Below are positions 1-6,701 of a stretch of 32,752 nucleotides of DNA, piece by piece. The DNA is from Erythrobacter sp. WG (GTDB lineage Bacteria > Pseudomonadota > Alphaproteobacteria > Sphingomonadales > Sphingomonadaceae): contig NZ_JAPFGY010000035.1 in NCBI RefSeq assembly GCF_026586795.1, positions 1 to 32,752 of the forward strand. The letters are read 5' to 3'. The first letter of the stretch is position 1; each line of letters begins with the position of its first letter. The position numbers were made by a program, and so were the translations under genes. The notes beneath the pieces are model-generated. The model was not told where the DNA came from. It saw nothing but the letters and a program-made list of their open reading frames with translations, and searched no databases.

Positions 1-1
1 G

Positions 2-169
2 CGCAGGGCCGTGCCCGCACCGCCCCCGCCGCTCCCGCCGCTCCCGCCGCAAACGGTCACGGGCAACCTCGCGCGCAAGGTCGCACCCGCGACTGTTGCC
101 GCAGCGCCGCCTGCCCCATCGCCGGCGCTTTCGGCCCTGCCCGACGAGGACGACTGGAGCGAATTCTAG
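2..169 (+). CDS. Methyl-accepting chemotaxis protein, C-terminal tail (5'-truncated by window edge)
   Basis: Only the last 55 codons are present, read from base 2 to the TAG at 167-169. The visible part is a Pro/Ala-rich flexible tail ending in DEDDWSEF. This matches the W-x-x-F type pentapeptide (NWETF in enteric receptors) at the extreme C-terminus of chemoreceptors, which tethers CheR and CheB through a flexible linker. The gene sits directly upstream of STAS-cheA-cheR-cheB-cheD, which supports the call. The ligand-binding and signalling domains lie outside the window, so receptor type is unknown. An alternative is another Che protein carrying the same tether, but a receptor is by far the most common carrier. 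Confidence 0.72.
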   Translation, partial: RRAVPAPPPPLPPLPPQTVTGNLARKVAPATVAAAPPAPSPALSALPDEDDWSEF

Positions 170-179
170 CCCGCGCCAG

Positions 180-196
180 CGGGGGGCCAGCCCCCG
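180..196 (+). terminator. Short GC hairpin after the first receptor gene
   Basis: A six-base stem (CGGGGG at 180-185 pairing with CCCCCG at 191-196, loop GCCAG) lies 11 bases after the receptor stop and is followed by TTT. It resembles a weak intrinsic terminator. The T run is very short, so partial read-through into the STAS-cheA unit is likely. It overlaps the start of the 11-bp repeat tract. Confidence 0.4.
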
Positions 197-268
197 TTTG
201 GCCCCGTCCTGCCCCCGCCCAGACCCCGCCCAGACCCCCGCTAGACCCCCGTCAGACCCCCCGCAAAC
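192..268. repeat. Tandem 11-bp repeat tract upstream of the STAS gene
   Basis: Five clear 11-base units fill 214-268. Two are identical (CCCGCCCAGAC), followed by CCCCGCTAGAC, CCCCGTCAGAC and CCCCCGCAAAC. Two weaker units extend the tract back to 192. AGAC (AAAC in the last unit) recurs exactly every 11 bases at 221, 232, 243, 254 and 265. On the minus strand the consensus is about GTCTGGCGGGG. The tract ends just before the ribosome binding site of the STAS gene. The minus strand has many G runs with short loops, so it could form a G-quadruplex. Related tracts occur near 18917-18992 and 30195-30258. Confidence 0.8.
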
Positions 269-287
269 GGACATGAGGTGGCCCAAG

Positions 288-548
288 ATGATCGCTCTGC
301 CCCCCATCTGCGACCGCGCCGCCGCCGCCGCGCTCTACCCGGAAATCGCCGAGAGCCTCGGCGCGGCACCGCTCGCGATCGACGCGGGGCGGGTCGCGAA
401 AATCGGTCAGGCCATGCTGCAACTGCTTGTTTCGGCGGCAAGAAGCGAAGGCGGCATCGCGGTCCACCACCCCAGCGACGCGTTCTGCGCGGCGCTCGCG
501 CTGACCGGGCTTGAACATATCATCATGGAAGGGGGCCTCGCGGCATGA
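288..548 (+). CDS. STAS-domain protein of the chemotaxis operon
   Basis: An 86-residue single-domain protein. Its pattern, with a leading strand (AAPLAIDAGRVAKIGQAMLQLLVSAARS) followed by short helices and a late small-residue segment, resembles STAS domains of the anti-sigma-factor-antagonist/MlaB type. STAS proteins beside cheA are common, but their role is not settled; they may bind CheA or receptors. The ATG at 288 was chosen because GAGGTGG at 275-281 is well placed as a ribosome binding site; an in-frame ATG at 273 has none. The stop overlaps the cheA start (ATGA at 545-548), implying translational coupling. The protein ends in GGLAA, an ssrA-like tail. No conserved phosphorylatable Ser can be assigned with confidence. 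Confidence 0.72.
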   Translation: MIALPPICDRAAAAALYPEIAESLGAAPLAIDAGRVAKIGQAMLQLLVSAARSEGGIAVHHPSDAFCAALALTGLEHIIMEGGLAA

Positions 549-2683
549 CCGAGGACGACATCCAACAAATTTTCTTCGTCGAATGCGAGGAAGCCCTCGA
601 AGCCGCCGAGACGGGTCTCGCGGCCTGCCGTGAAGGAACCCACGACGCAGAAACCATCAACGCGATCTTCCGCGGGGTGCATTCGGTCAAGGGCGGCGCG
701 GGCGCATTCGGCTACCTGCCGCTCCAGGCTTTCACCCACGGCTTCGAGACCCTGCTCGCCGACGTGCGGGAGGGCAAGGTGCCGCTGGAGCCGGCGCTGG
801 TCGACCTGCTGCTGAGCGCGCTCGATTGCCTGCGCGACCATGTCGAGGCCGCGCGCAGTGGCGGCACCCCGCCCGAGGACGCGGAGCTGCTCGCCCGGCT
901 CGAGGCGGCGCTGGCCGAGAACGGCGGGGGCGCGAGCACGGCTGCGCCAGAGGCCGCCCCGTCACCCGCCTTCGACGATCTCGACGCGCTGCTCGACGAA
1001 CTCGCAGCACCTGCCCCTTCCGTTCCCGGCGAAGGGGAGGATGACGGCTGGCTCGTCCATATTCGCCCCCATGCGGGCGCCATGACCAAGGGCAGCGAGC
1101 CGCTGCTGTGGCTGCGCGAGTTGACCGATCTCGGCGGAACCTGCGAGGCCTGCGACATCGCCGCTGTCCCCACCTTCGAGCGGCTGATGGTCGAACAAGG
1201 CTATCTCGGCTGGACCTTCCGGGTGCCCGGCCGCGTGAGCCGCGAGAGCGTTGCGGAAATCTTCGATTTTGTCGGCGACGAGGTCTCGCTCGCCTTCGGG
1301 CCGGACGGCACGATGCCGCCGCCGCGCATCGCCGCCCCCGCCGCTCCCCCGCGCCCCGCGACAGCGGCCGGCGGGGAACCTGCGCTTGCCCCGCGCGGTG
1401 CGCCGACGCCCCTCCACCCGACCCCCGGCGATGCCGCCGCGAGCGCGCCTCCGGTCGCTGCCGCAGCGGCCGGCACGGCGACTCATGCGCCGGCCAACCA
1501 GTCGGTCCGCATCGACTTGCGCAAGCTCGATATGCTGATCGACGGCGTCGGCGAGCTGGTGATCGCCCAGGCGATGCTCGCCCAGCGCCTCACCAACGAG
1601 AATCTCGCGCATATCGAGGAACTGGCCCTGATCGACGGACTGGTGCGCGACATCCAGGAGCACGCCATGGCCTTCCGCGCCCAGCCGATCAGCTCGGTGT
1701 TCGGGCGTGTGCCGCGCCTGCTGCGCGAGCTCGGAGCCTCGACCGGCAAGCACGTCAAGCTCGAGGTCGCGGGCGAGACGACCGAGCTCGACAAGACCGT
1801 GATCGAGCGCCTGTCCGAGCCGATGACCCACCTCATCCGCAACGCCGTCGACCACGGGATCGAGCCGCCCGAGGAGCGCCGCGCGGCGGGCAAGGACCCC
1901 GAAGGCACGCTCACACTCTCGGCCGAGCAGAAAGCGGGCCGCATCATCATCCGCATCGCCGACGATGGACGCGGGATCGACCGCGAGCGGGTGCTGGCGA
2001 AGGCGATTTCCCAAGGACTGGTCGCACCCGAAGAGCAGCTTTCCGACGAGGACATCCACCAGCTGATCTTCGCGCCCGGGTTCTCGACCGCCGCGCAGGT
2101 TTCGAACATTTCGGGCCGCGGGGTCGGCATGGATGTCGTCAAGCAGAACGTGAAGGACTTGGGCGGGCGGATCACCATCGAGAGCGCCCCCGGCAAGGGC
2201 ACGACCTTCAGCCTCGCCCTGCCGTTGACCCTGGCGATTTCCGACGGGATGATCGTGCAGGTCGGCGACCAGTCGCTGGTCATCCCGCTCACCCACGTCA
2301 TCGAGAGCCTCCGGCCCACCCCGGCGGACGTCAAGGGCATGGGCACCGCCGCGCAGGTCCTGAACGCGCGCGGCAGCTTCGTGCCGATCGTGCCGCTGGG
2401 GGTGCTGACCGGCGCCGAGGGCGCTGCCGCCGATCCGTGCGAGGGCGTGCTGGTCCTGGTCGAGACCGAAGGCCACGGCCGCGCCGCGCTGCTGGTCGAT
2501 GCCATCACCGACCAGCGCCAGTTCGTCATCAAGGCGCTTGATGCGCACTACCGCCAGATCGACTCGGTCGCCGGGGCGACGATCCTCGGCAACGGCAAGG
2601 TCGCTCTGATCGTCGACGTCGACTTCATCGCCAGCACCGCCGCGCGCCGCGCCGCCGGTGCGGTGCTGCCGGTCGCGGCGTGA
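545..2683 (+). CDS. cheA: Chemotaxis histidine kinase CheA
   Basis: A cytoplasmic 712-residue kinase that passes phosphate from ATP to CheY and CheB under receptor control. Domains in order: Hpt/P1 at about 1-120 with phospho-acceptor His46 in IFRGVHSVKGGAGAFGY; an acidic linker; a P2-like alpha/beta domain at about 168-252 (WLVHIRPHAGAMTKG); a long Pro/Ala linker; P3 dimerisation helices at about 320-380; the P4 ATPase with N box (IRNAVDHGIEPPEERR, about 431-446), G1 (DDGRG, about 473) and G2 (SGRGVGMDVV, about 523); and a CheW-like P5 domain at about 565-700. All catalytic motifs look intact. It overlaps its neighbours on both sides by four bases. The protein ends in PVAA. Confidence 0.98.
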   Translation: MTEDDIQQIFFVECEEALEAAETGLAACREGTHDAETINAIFRGVHSVKGGAGAFGYLPLQAFTHGFETLLADVREGKVPLEPALVDLLLSALDCLRDHVEAARSGGTPPEDAELLARLEAALAENGGGASTAAPEAAPSPAFDDLDALLDELAAPAPSVPGEGEDDGWLVHIRPHAGAMTKGSEPLLWLRELTDLGGTCEACDIAAVPTFERLMVEQGYLGWTFRVPGRVSRESVAEIFDFVGDEVSLAFGPDGTMPPPRIAAPAAPPRPATAAGGEPALAPRGAPTPLHPTPGDAAASAPPVAAAAAGTATHAPANQSVRIDLRKLDMLIDGVGELVIAQAMLAQRLTNENLAHIEELALIDGLVRDIQEHAMAFRAQPISSVFGRVPRLLRELGASTGKHVKLEVAGETTELDKTVIERLSEPMTHLIRNAVDHGIEPPEERRAAGKDPEGTLTLSAEQKAGRIIIRIADDGRGIDRERVLAKAISQGLVAPEEQLSDEDIHQLIFAPGFSTAAQVSNISGRGVGMDVVKQNVKDLGGRITIESAPGKGTTFSLALPLTLAISDGMIVQVGDQSLVIPLTHVIESLRPTPADVKGMGTAAQVLNARGSFVPIVPLGVLTGAEGAAADPCEGVLVLVETEGHGRAALLVDAITDQRQFVIKALDAHYRQIDSVAGATILGNGKVALIVDVDFIASTAARRAAGAVLPVAA

Positions 2684-3582
2684 CGATGGACGGGGTCTTC
2701 GCCGAAGCGTCTGGTGCAAGCACGGTCCCCGGGGTGAGCCCGGCGATCTACAGCGACGCCGATTTCCGCCGCATCGCGGCGCTGATCCATGCCGAATGCG
2801 GCATCGTGCTGTCCGAGCGCAAAAAGATGCTGGCCTATTCGCGCCTCGCCCCGCTGGTGCGGCGCAGCGGGCTGACGAGCTTCGGCGCGTTCCTCGACGC
2901 GCTTGCGGGCGATCGGCAGACCCTCACCGAGGTGATCGCCGCGCTCACCACGAACCACACCTATTTCCACCGCGAGCCGCATCACTTCGAGCATTTTGAA
3001 GCCGTGGTGCGGCCCGATCTGGTCCGCCGCGCGCTGGCCGATGCGCCGGTGCGGATCTGGTCGGCGGGCTGTTCGACCGGCGAGGAGATCTGGACCCTGT
3101 TGATGGTGCTGCTCGGCCCATCGCTCGACGAAGGCCTCAGGATCGCGCGCAGCAAGCTGCTGGCGCTTGCCAGCGACATTTCGGTCAATGCCCTCGCCGG
3201 CGCGCGGGAGGCGAGCTATCCGGCCGGGAGCCTCGATGCCCTGCCCGAGACGCTGCGGCGGCTGTGGTGCGTGGCTGCGAACGGCCCGGGCGGCGAGCCG
3301 CGGCTCGCGATCGCCCCTGCGCTGCAGGCGCTAGTCCGCTTCCGCGTGCTCAACCTGATGGCCGACTGGCCGATGCAGCGGCCCTTCGACGTGATCTTCT
3401 GCCGCAACGTGATGATCTATTTCGACACCCCCACCAAGGAACGGCTGGTCGAGCGCTTCGCCCGCCAGCTGGTTCCCGGGGGCTTCCTCTATATCGGCCA
3501 TTCCGAGCGGGTCAGCGGTCCGGCCACCGCGCTGCTCGATCCGGTCGGCCCCACGATCTACCGGCGGAGCATGGCGGCATGA
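2680..3582 (+). CDS. cheR: Chemoreceptor glutamate methyltransferase CheR
   Basis: Uses S-adenosylmethionine to methylate receptor glutamates in adaptation. The 300-residue protein has the N-terminal helical CheR domain with the TTNHTYFHRE segment (about 90-99), the SAM-binding motif WSAGCSTGEE (127-136) and the catalytic-domain signature FDVIFCRNVMIYFD followed by LVPGGFLYIGHSE. Translation may start at the GTG at 2680, which overlaps the cheA stop, or at the ATG at 2686; the two differ by two residues. The pentapeptide tail of the first receptor (DWSEF) is its likely docking site. It is coupled to cheB by an ATGA overlap and ends in SMAA. Confidence 0.97.
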   Translation: MTMDGVFAEASGASTVPGVSPAIYSDADFRRIAALIHAECGIVLSERKKMLAYSRLAPLVRRSGLTSFGAFLDALAGDRQTLTEVIAALTTNHTYFHREPHHFEHFEAVVRPDLVRRALADAPVRIWSAGCSTGEEIWTLLMVLLGPSLDEGLRIARSKLLALASDISVNALAGAREASYPAGSLDALPETLRRLWCVAANGPGGEPRLAIAPALQALVRFRVLNLMADWPMQRPFDVIFCRNVMIYFDTPTKERLVERFARQLVPGGFLYIGHSERVSGPATALLDPVGPTIYRRSMAA

Positions 3583-4676
3583 GCATCCGGGTCCTGATCG
3601 TCGACGACAGCCCGCTGATGCGCGCGCTGCTTCAGCACCGGCTCGAACGCGAGGCCGACATCACCATCGCCGGCACCGCCGCCAACGCCGCCGAGGCGCG
3701 GCAACTGATCAAGGCGCTCGACCCGGACGTGGTGACGCTCGACATCGAGATGCCGGGGATGGACGGGCTGTCCTTCCTCCAGAAGATCATGGAACTGCGC
3801 CCCACCCCGGTGATCCTCGTCTCCGGCGCGACCGAGGCCGGCGCGAGCGCCACGGCGCGCGGGCTACAGCTCGGCGCGATCGGGTGCATCCCCAAGTCGC
3901 AGCTCAAGATGAACCCGTCCGAGGCCGACGACGGCGCGCTCGTCGCCATGGTGCGCGAAGCCGCGCGGGTGCGCTTCGTGCCGGTCGCCGCCCGCACGCC
4001 GCCAGCCTCCGCGTCCCCCGCCCCTCCGGCGGCCTCCGGTCTCACCAGCGGCAGCGCCCATGCCGGGGATAAGGGACGGCCCGAGGTGATCGTGATCGGG
4101 GCCTCGACCGGCGGGGTCGAGGCGCTCCACACCGTGCTCGCCGGGTTTCCCGCAGACTGCCCGCCGACCCTGATCGTCCAGCACATCAACGGCTGCTTCG
4201 CAGGCGCGATCGCCCAGTCCTTCGACCGCGCGGTGCGTCCGAAGGTGATGCTCGCCGAAAGCGATATGCCGCTCGAGCGCGGCATGGTCCTGCTTGCCCC
4301 GGACAACGAACGCCATCTCCAGGTCGCATCGGCGGGCGCGCGCGGGATGCGCTGCGTGCTGCGCGAGGGCGAGCCTGTCGCCGGGCACCGGCCGAGCGTC
4401 GACCGGCTGTTCGCCTCGCTCGCAAGCACGCTGGGGCCAGCGCGCGGGGAGCGGGGGCTGGGCGTGCTGCTGACCGGCATGGGGCAGGACGGGGCGCAGG
4501 GCATGGTCCAGCTCGCCAGCATCGGCGCGCACACCATCGCCCAGGATCAGGCGAGCTGCGTCGTCTTCGGGATGCCGCGCGCCGCGATCGAGCTGGGCGC
4601 GGCACGCGAGGTCCTGCCGCTCGAGCGCATCGCGTCCGCCATCTTCGCCCCCGCCGGCGCGGGAGCGGTGCCATGA
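3579..4676 (+). CDS. cheB: Chemotaxis methylesterase/glutamine deamidase CheB
   Basis: Removes methyl groups from receptor glutamates after phosphorylation by CheA. The 365-residue protein has a receiver domain with acidic residues D9/D10, phospho-acceptor Asp55 (VVTLDIEMPGMDG) and Lys106 (IPK). A Pro/Ala/Ser linker (about 140-165) follows, then the CheB esterase domain with the catalytic triad Ser176 (GASTGG), His202 (QHING) and Asp304 (GMGQDG). QHING replaces the more usual QHMP after the catalytic His. The ATG at 3579 overlaps the cheR stop. A longer reading frame extends upstream to 3264 but lies inside cheR, so it is not used. Confidence 0.97.
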   Translation: MSIRVLIVDDSPLMRALLQHRLEREADITIAGTAANAAEARQLIKALDPDVVTLDIEMPGMDGLSFLQKIMELRPTPVILVSGATEAGASATARGLQLGAIGCIPKSQLKMNPSEADDGALVAMVREAARVRFVPVAARTPPASASPAPPAASGLTSGSAHAGDKGRPEVIVIGASTGGVEALHTVLAGFPADCPPTLIVQHINGCFAGAIAQSFDRAVRPKVMLAESDMPLERGMVLLAPDNERHLQVASAGARGMRCVLREGEPVAGHRPSVDRLFASLASTLGPARGERGLGVLLTGMGQDGAQGMVQLASIGAHTIAQDQASCVVFGMPRAAIELGAAREVLPLERIASAIFAPAGAGAVP

Positions 4677-5248
4677 GCGATATGTCCCCCATCGCCCTGC
4701 ACGCCGCCGCACCCGGCGCGCTAGAGGTGATCCGCATGACGATCGTCCAGGGCGAGGCCAAGGCAAGCGCCGATCCGCGCGTCGAGATGAGCACGATCCT
4801 CGGCAGTTGCGTGGCGACCTGCCTGTTCGATCCCGTGGCGCGGGTGGGGGGCATGAACCACTTCCTCCTCGCCGAACCGCCTGCCCATGCCCGTTCCGGC
4901 GCCTTCGACAGCGACTACGGGCTGTTCCTCATGGAGCTGCTGATCAACGAGATGCTCGGGCTCGGCGCGCGCAAGAGCCGGATGCGCGCGCGGCTTTACG
5001 GCGGGGCCAACCTCAACCCCGACCTGTCGCCCATCGGCACCGCCAATGCCGTCTTCGCCCGCCAGTTCCTCGAGCGCGAGGGCATCCCCAAGGTCTTCGA
5101 GGACCTCGAGGGGACCCAGGCGCGCCGTATCCAGTTCCGCCCGGCGAGCGGCCAGGTTCGCGCCCGGCTCGTGCCCTCCGATGTCGCCCCTACGGAAAAA
5201 CCAGTGGGGCGCCCGCAATCGGCGCTTGGGACGGTCGAGCTATTCTAG
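4673..5248 (+). CDS. cheD: Chemoreceptor glutamine deamidase CheD
   Basis: A 191-residue cytoplasmic enzyme that deamidates receptor glutamines and, in some bacteria, works with CheC. The CheD core is visible: LGSCVATCLFDP with the catalytic Cys46, then GGMNHFLL with His63 of the Cys-His-Thr active site, and later KLYGGA-like RLYGGANL (about 107-114). The ATG at 4673 overlaps the cheB stop (ATGA); an in-frame ATG at 4682 is possible. No CheC is encoded in the window, so here CheD probably acts alone on receptors. A non-conserved tail of about 30 residues precedes the stop. cheY follows after 18 bases. Confidence 0.95.
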   Translation: MSDMSPIALHAAAPGALEVIRMTIVQGEAKASADPRVEMSTILGSCVATCLFDPVARVGGMNHFLLAEPPAHARSGAFDSDYGLFLMELLINEMLGLGARKSRMRARLYGGANLNPDLSPIGTANAVFARQFLEREGIPKVFEDLEGTQARRIQFRPASGQVRARLVPSDVAPTEKPVGRPQSALGTVELF

Positions 5249-5266
5249 ATCGAAACGGAGCCCATC

Positions 5267-5650
5267 ATGCAAGCCAGCACCCCTGCCCCCATCCGTGTGC
5301 TCACGGTCGACGACAGTGCCTCGATGCGCGCCCTCCTGCTGGGCGCGCTCACCTCGCGCGGCTTCGCTGTGGAACAGTGCGAGGACGGGCAGGAAGCGCT
5401 CGAATGGCTCGCCTCCAACGAGGTCGACGTGATCATCACCGACATCAATATGCCGCGCCTCGACGGGTTCGGCCTGATCGAGAAGCTGCGCACCAGCGCG
5501 CTCCATGCCGAACGGCCGATCCTGGTGCTGACCACCGAAAGCTCGGAGGAAAAGAAGCAGCGCGCCCGCAATGCCGGGGCGACGGGGTGGATCGTCAAGC
5601 CGTTCGACGCCGACAAGCTCACCGCCGCGCTGCGCCGCGTGATCCATTGA
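5267..5650 (+). CDS. cheY: Single-domain response regulator CheY
   Basis: A 127-residue receiver protein with no output domain. It shows all the key receiver residues: Asp15/Asp16 (VDDS), phospho-acceptor Asp59 (ITDINMPRLDG), Thr89 and Lys111 (VKPF). Phosphorylated by CheA, it would control the flagellar motor, or act as a phosphate sink if another CheY exists elsewhere, as is common in alphaproteobacteria. It starts at the ATG at 5267 behind a GGAG at about 5257-5260, spaced 18 bases from cheD. It is the only stand-alone receiver in the window. No phosphatase (CheZ, CheC or CheX) is seen nearby. Confidence 0.95.
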   Translation: MQASTPAPIRVLTVDDSASMRALLLGALTSRGFAVEQCEDGQEALEWLASNEVDVIITDINMPRLDGFGLIEKLRTSALHAERPILVLTTESSEEKKQRARNAGATGWIVKPFDADKLTAALRRVIH

Positions 5651-5675
5651 CCTGACCCGCCGGGAACCTGAACTC

Positions 5676-6116
5676 ATGCGCCACGAACTGATCACCTTCG
5701 GCATCGCCAACCAGCGCTTCGGCATCGACATCATGACCGTGCGCGAGATCCGCGCCTGGTCGCCCGTCACCCGCCTGCCGCGCGTGCCCGATTATGTCGC
5801 GGGCGTCGTCAACCTGCGCGGCGCGGTGCTGCCGGTGATCGACCTTGCCGCGCGGCTTGGCTGGACCCCGACCGAAGCGACCCCCCGCAATCCCATCATC
5901 GTCATCGAGCATCAGGGCCAGATGCGCGGCCTCATCGTCCACGACGTCGCCGACATCGTCTCGATCGAGACCGGCACGCTCCAGCAGCCCGATGCGATGG
6001 GGCACGAGACCATCACCCACTTCCTCGAAGGCATCGCCCCGCTGGGCGAGGACATGGTGATGGTGCTCGATCTGGCCCGCCTGATGGCGGACGAGCCGTT
6101 CGAGCTGGCGGCCTGA
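5676..6116 (+). CDS. cheW: Chemotaxis coupling protein CheW
   Basis: A 146-residue SH3-like scaffold that links receptors to the CheA P5 domain. The CheW signature is clear: FGIANQRFGIDIMTVREI near the N-terminus, then LPRVPDYVAGVVNLRGAVLPVIDLAARLG, and the late HDVADIVSIE and DMVMVLDLARLM segments. It starts 25 bases after cheY and is followed after only two bases by the next small gene, so it belongs to a tight block cheW-orf-orf-mcp. It ends in FELAA, an ssrA-like C-terminus shared in kind with five other products of this cluster. Confidence 0.96.
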   Translation: MRHELITFGIANQRFGIDIMTVREIRAWSPVTRLPRVPDYVAGVVNLRGAVLPVIDLAARLGWTPTEATPRNPIIVIEHQGQMRGLIVHDVADIVSIETGTLQQPDAMGHETITHFLEGIAPLGEDMVMVLDLARLMADEPFELAA

Positions 6117-6118
6117 TC

Positions 6119-6409
6119 ATGACCGCTCCGTCCGGCGCAACGCCCGCCCCGCATTCCGCGGCATTGCTTGGCCTGATCGCCGCGCAGCTGGCGAGTCTGG
6201 CGGAGCAGTCCGAGCAGTTCGGCATGGTGCTGTGCAGCGATGCGGCGGTGGCGGGCAGCTACCTGGTGCAACTCCAGCAGATCGACCGGCTCGCCCAGTC
6301 GCTGCGGGAGATGGCCGTCGTTCTGACTGCGCAGGACCCTGCGGAGGCCGTCGCTGATATCCGGCTTGGGACGCTGCGCCTCGCACTCGAGGGAGCCGAT
6401 GTGCCCTGA
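6119..6409 (+). CDS. Small helical protein of unknown function in the che operon
   Basis: A 96-residue protein I do not recognise. The N-terminal 12 residues are Pro/Ala-rich; the rest is predominantly helical by residue pattern, with an amphipathic stretch at about 17-70 (LIAAQLASLAEQSEQFGMVLCS... then VQLQQIDRLAQSLREMAVVLTAQDPAEAVADI). No transmembrane segment or catalytic motif is evident. It starts two bases after the cheW stop and overlaps the next gene by 11 bases, so it is almost certainly co-translated with chemotaxis genes. The QLQQIDRLAQ region suggests a helical-bundle binding protein, perhaps a CheA/CheY regulator or phosphatase substitute. That role is inference only. Confidence 0.7.
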   Translation: MTAPSGATPAPHSAALLGLIAAQLASLAEQSEQFGMVLCSDAAVAGSYLVQLQQIDRLAQSLREMAVVLTAQDPAEAVADIRLGTLRLALEGADVP

Positions 6410-6701
6410 CCGCGCCCTTGTCGCCCTGCACGCAGTTGCCGTGGTGCTGGCGCTGGCGGCAGCGACCGTCTGGCCTCGCGCCGGGCAGGCCGCGATCCTC
6501 GTGCCGGTTGCGGGGGACGACCTCAGGGGGGTCATCGGCTGGACGCAGCGCGAGGGCATCGCCGTGCTAGAGCTCGATACGGCGAGGGACCGCATCGTTG
6601 CCCGTTTTCCCGATAACCGCAGCTTGCTGCGCGCGCTCAGCGCTGGACTTGTCCCGATCGGCGCGCGCGCCGCCACCTGCCAGCCTCGGAGGACACCGTG
6701 A
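6399..6701 (+). CDS. Small exported protein of unknown function, coupled to a chemoreceptor
   Basis: A 100-residue protein of unknown family. It has a short basic N-terminus (MCPDR), a hydrophobic core of about 19 residues (LVALHAVAVVLALAAATVW) and a PRAGQAA segment that looks like a signal-peptidase I site near residue 31. It is probably periplasmic, with a mature part of about 70 residues, although retention as a membrane anchor is possible. The ATG at 6399 is preceded by GGGAG at 6390-6394. Its stop overlaps the GTG start of the next receptor gene (GTGA at 6698-6701). Tight coupling to a membrane-embedded receptor suggests a receptor-associated periplasmic factor, which is inference. Confidence 0.68.
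   Translation: MCPDRALVALHAVAVVLALAAATVWPRAGQAAILVPVAGDDLRGVIGWTQREGIAVLELDTARDRIVARFPDNRSLLRALSAGLVPIGARAATCQPRRTP

Noticed and set aside
192..268. CRISPR array
   Set aside because: The 11-base units are contiguous with no spacers and no cas genes are present, so this is a tandem repeat.
96..287. Upstream extension of the STAS reading frame
   Set aside because: It would run through the receptor tail and the 11-bp repeat tract, giving an Arg/Pro-rich sequence. The ATG at 288 has a good ribosome binding site.
3264..3578. Upstream extension of the cheB reading frame
   Set aside because: It lies wholly inside cheR. The CheB receiver domain begins cleanly at the ATG at 3579, with the usual four-base overlap.
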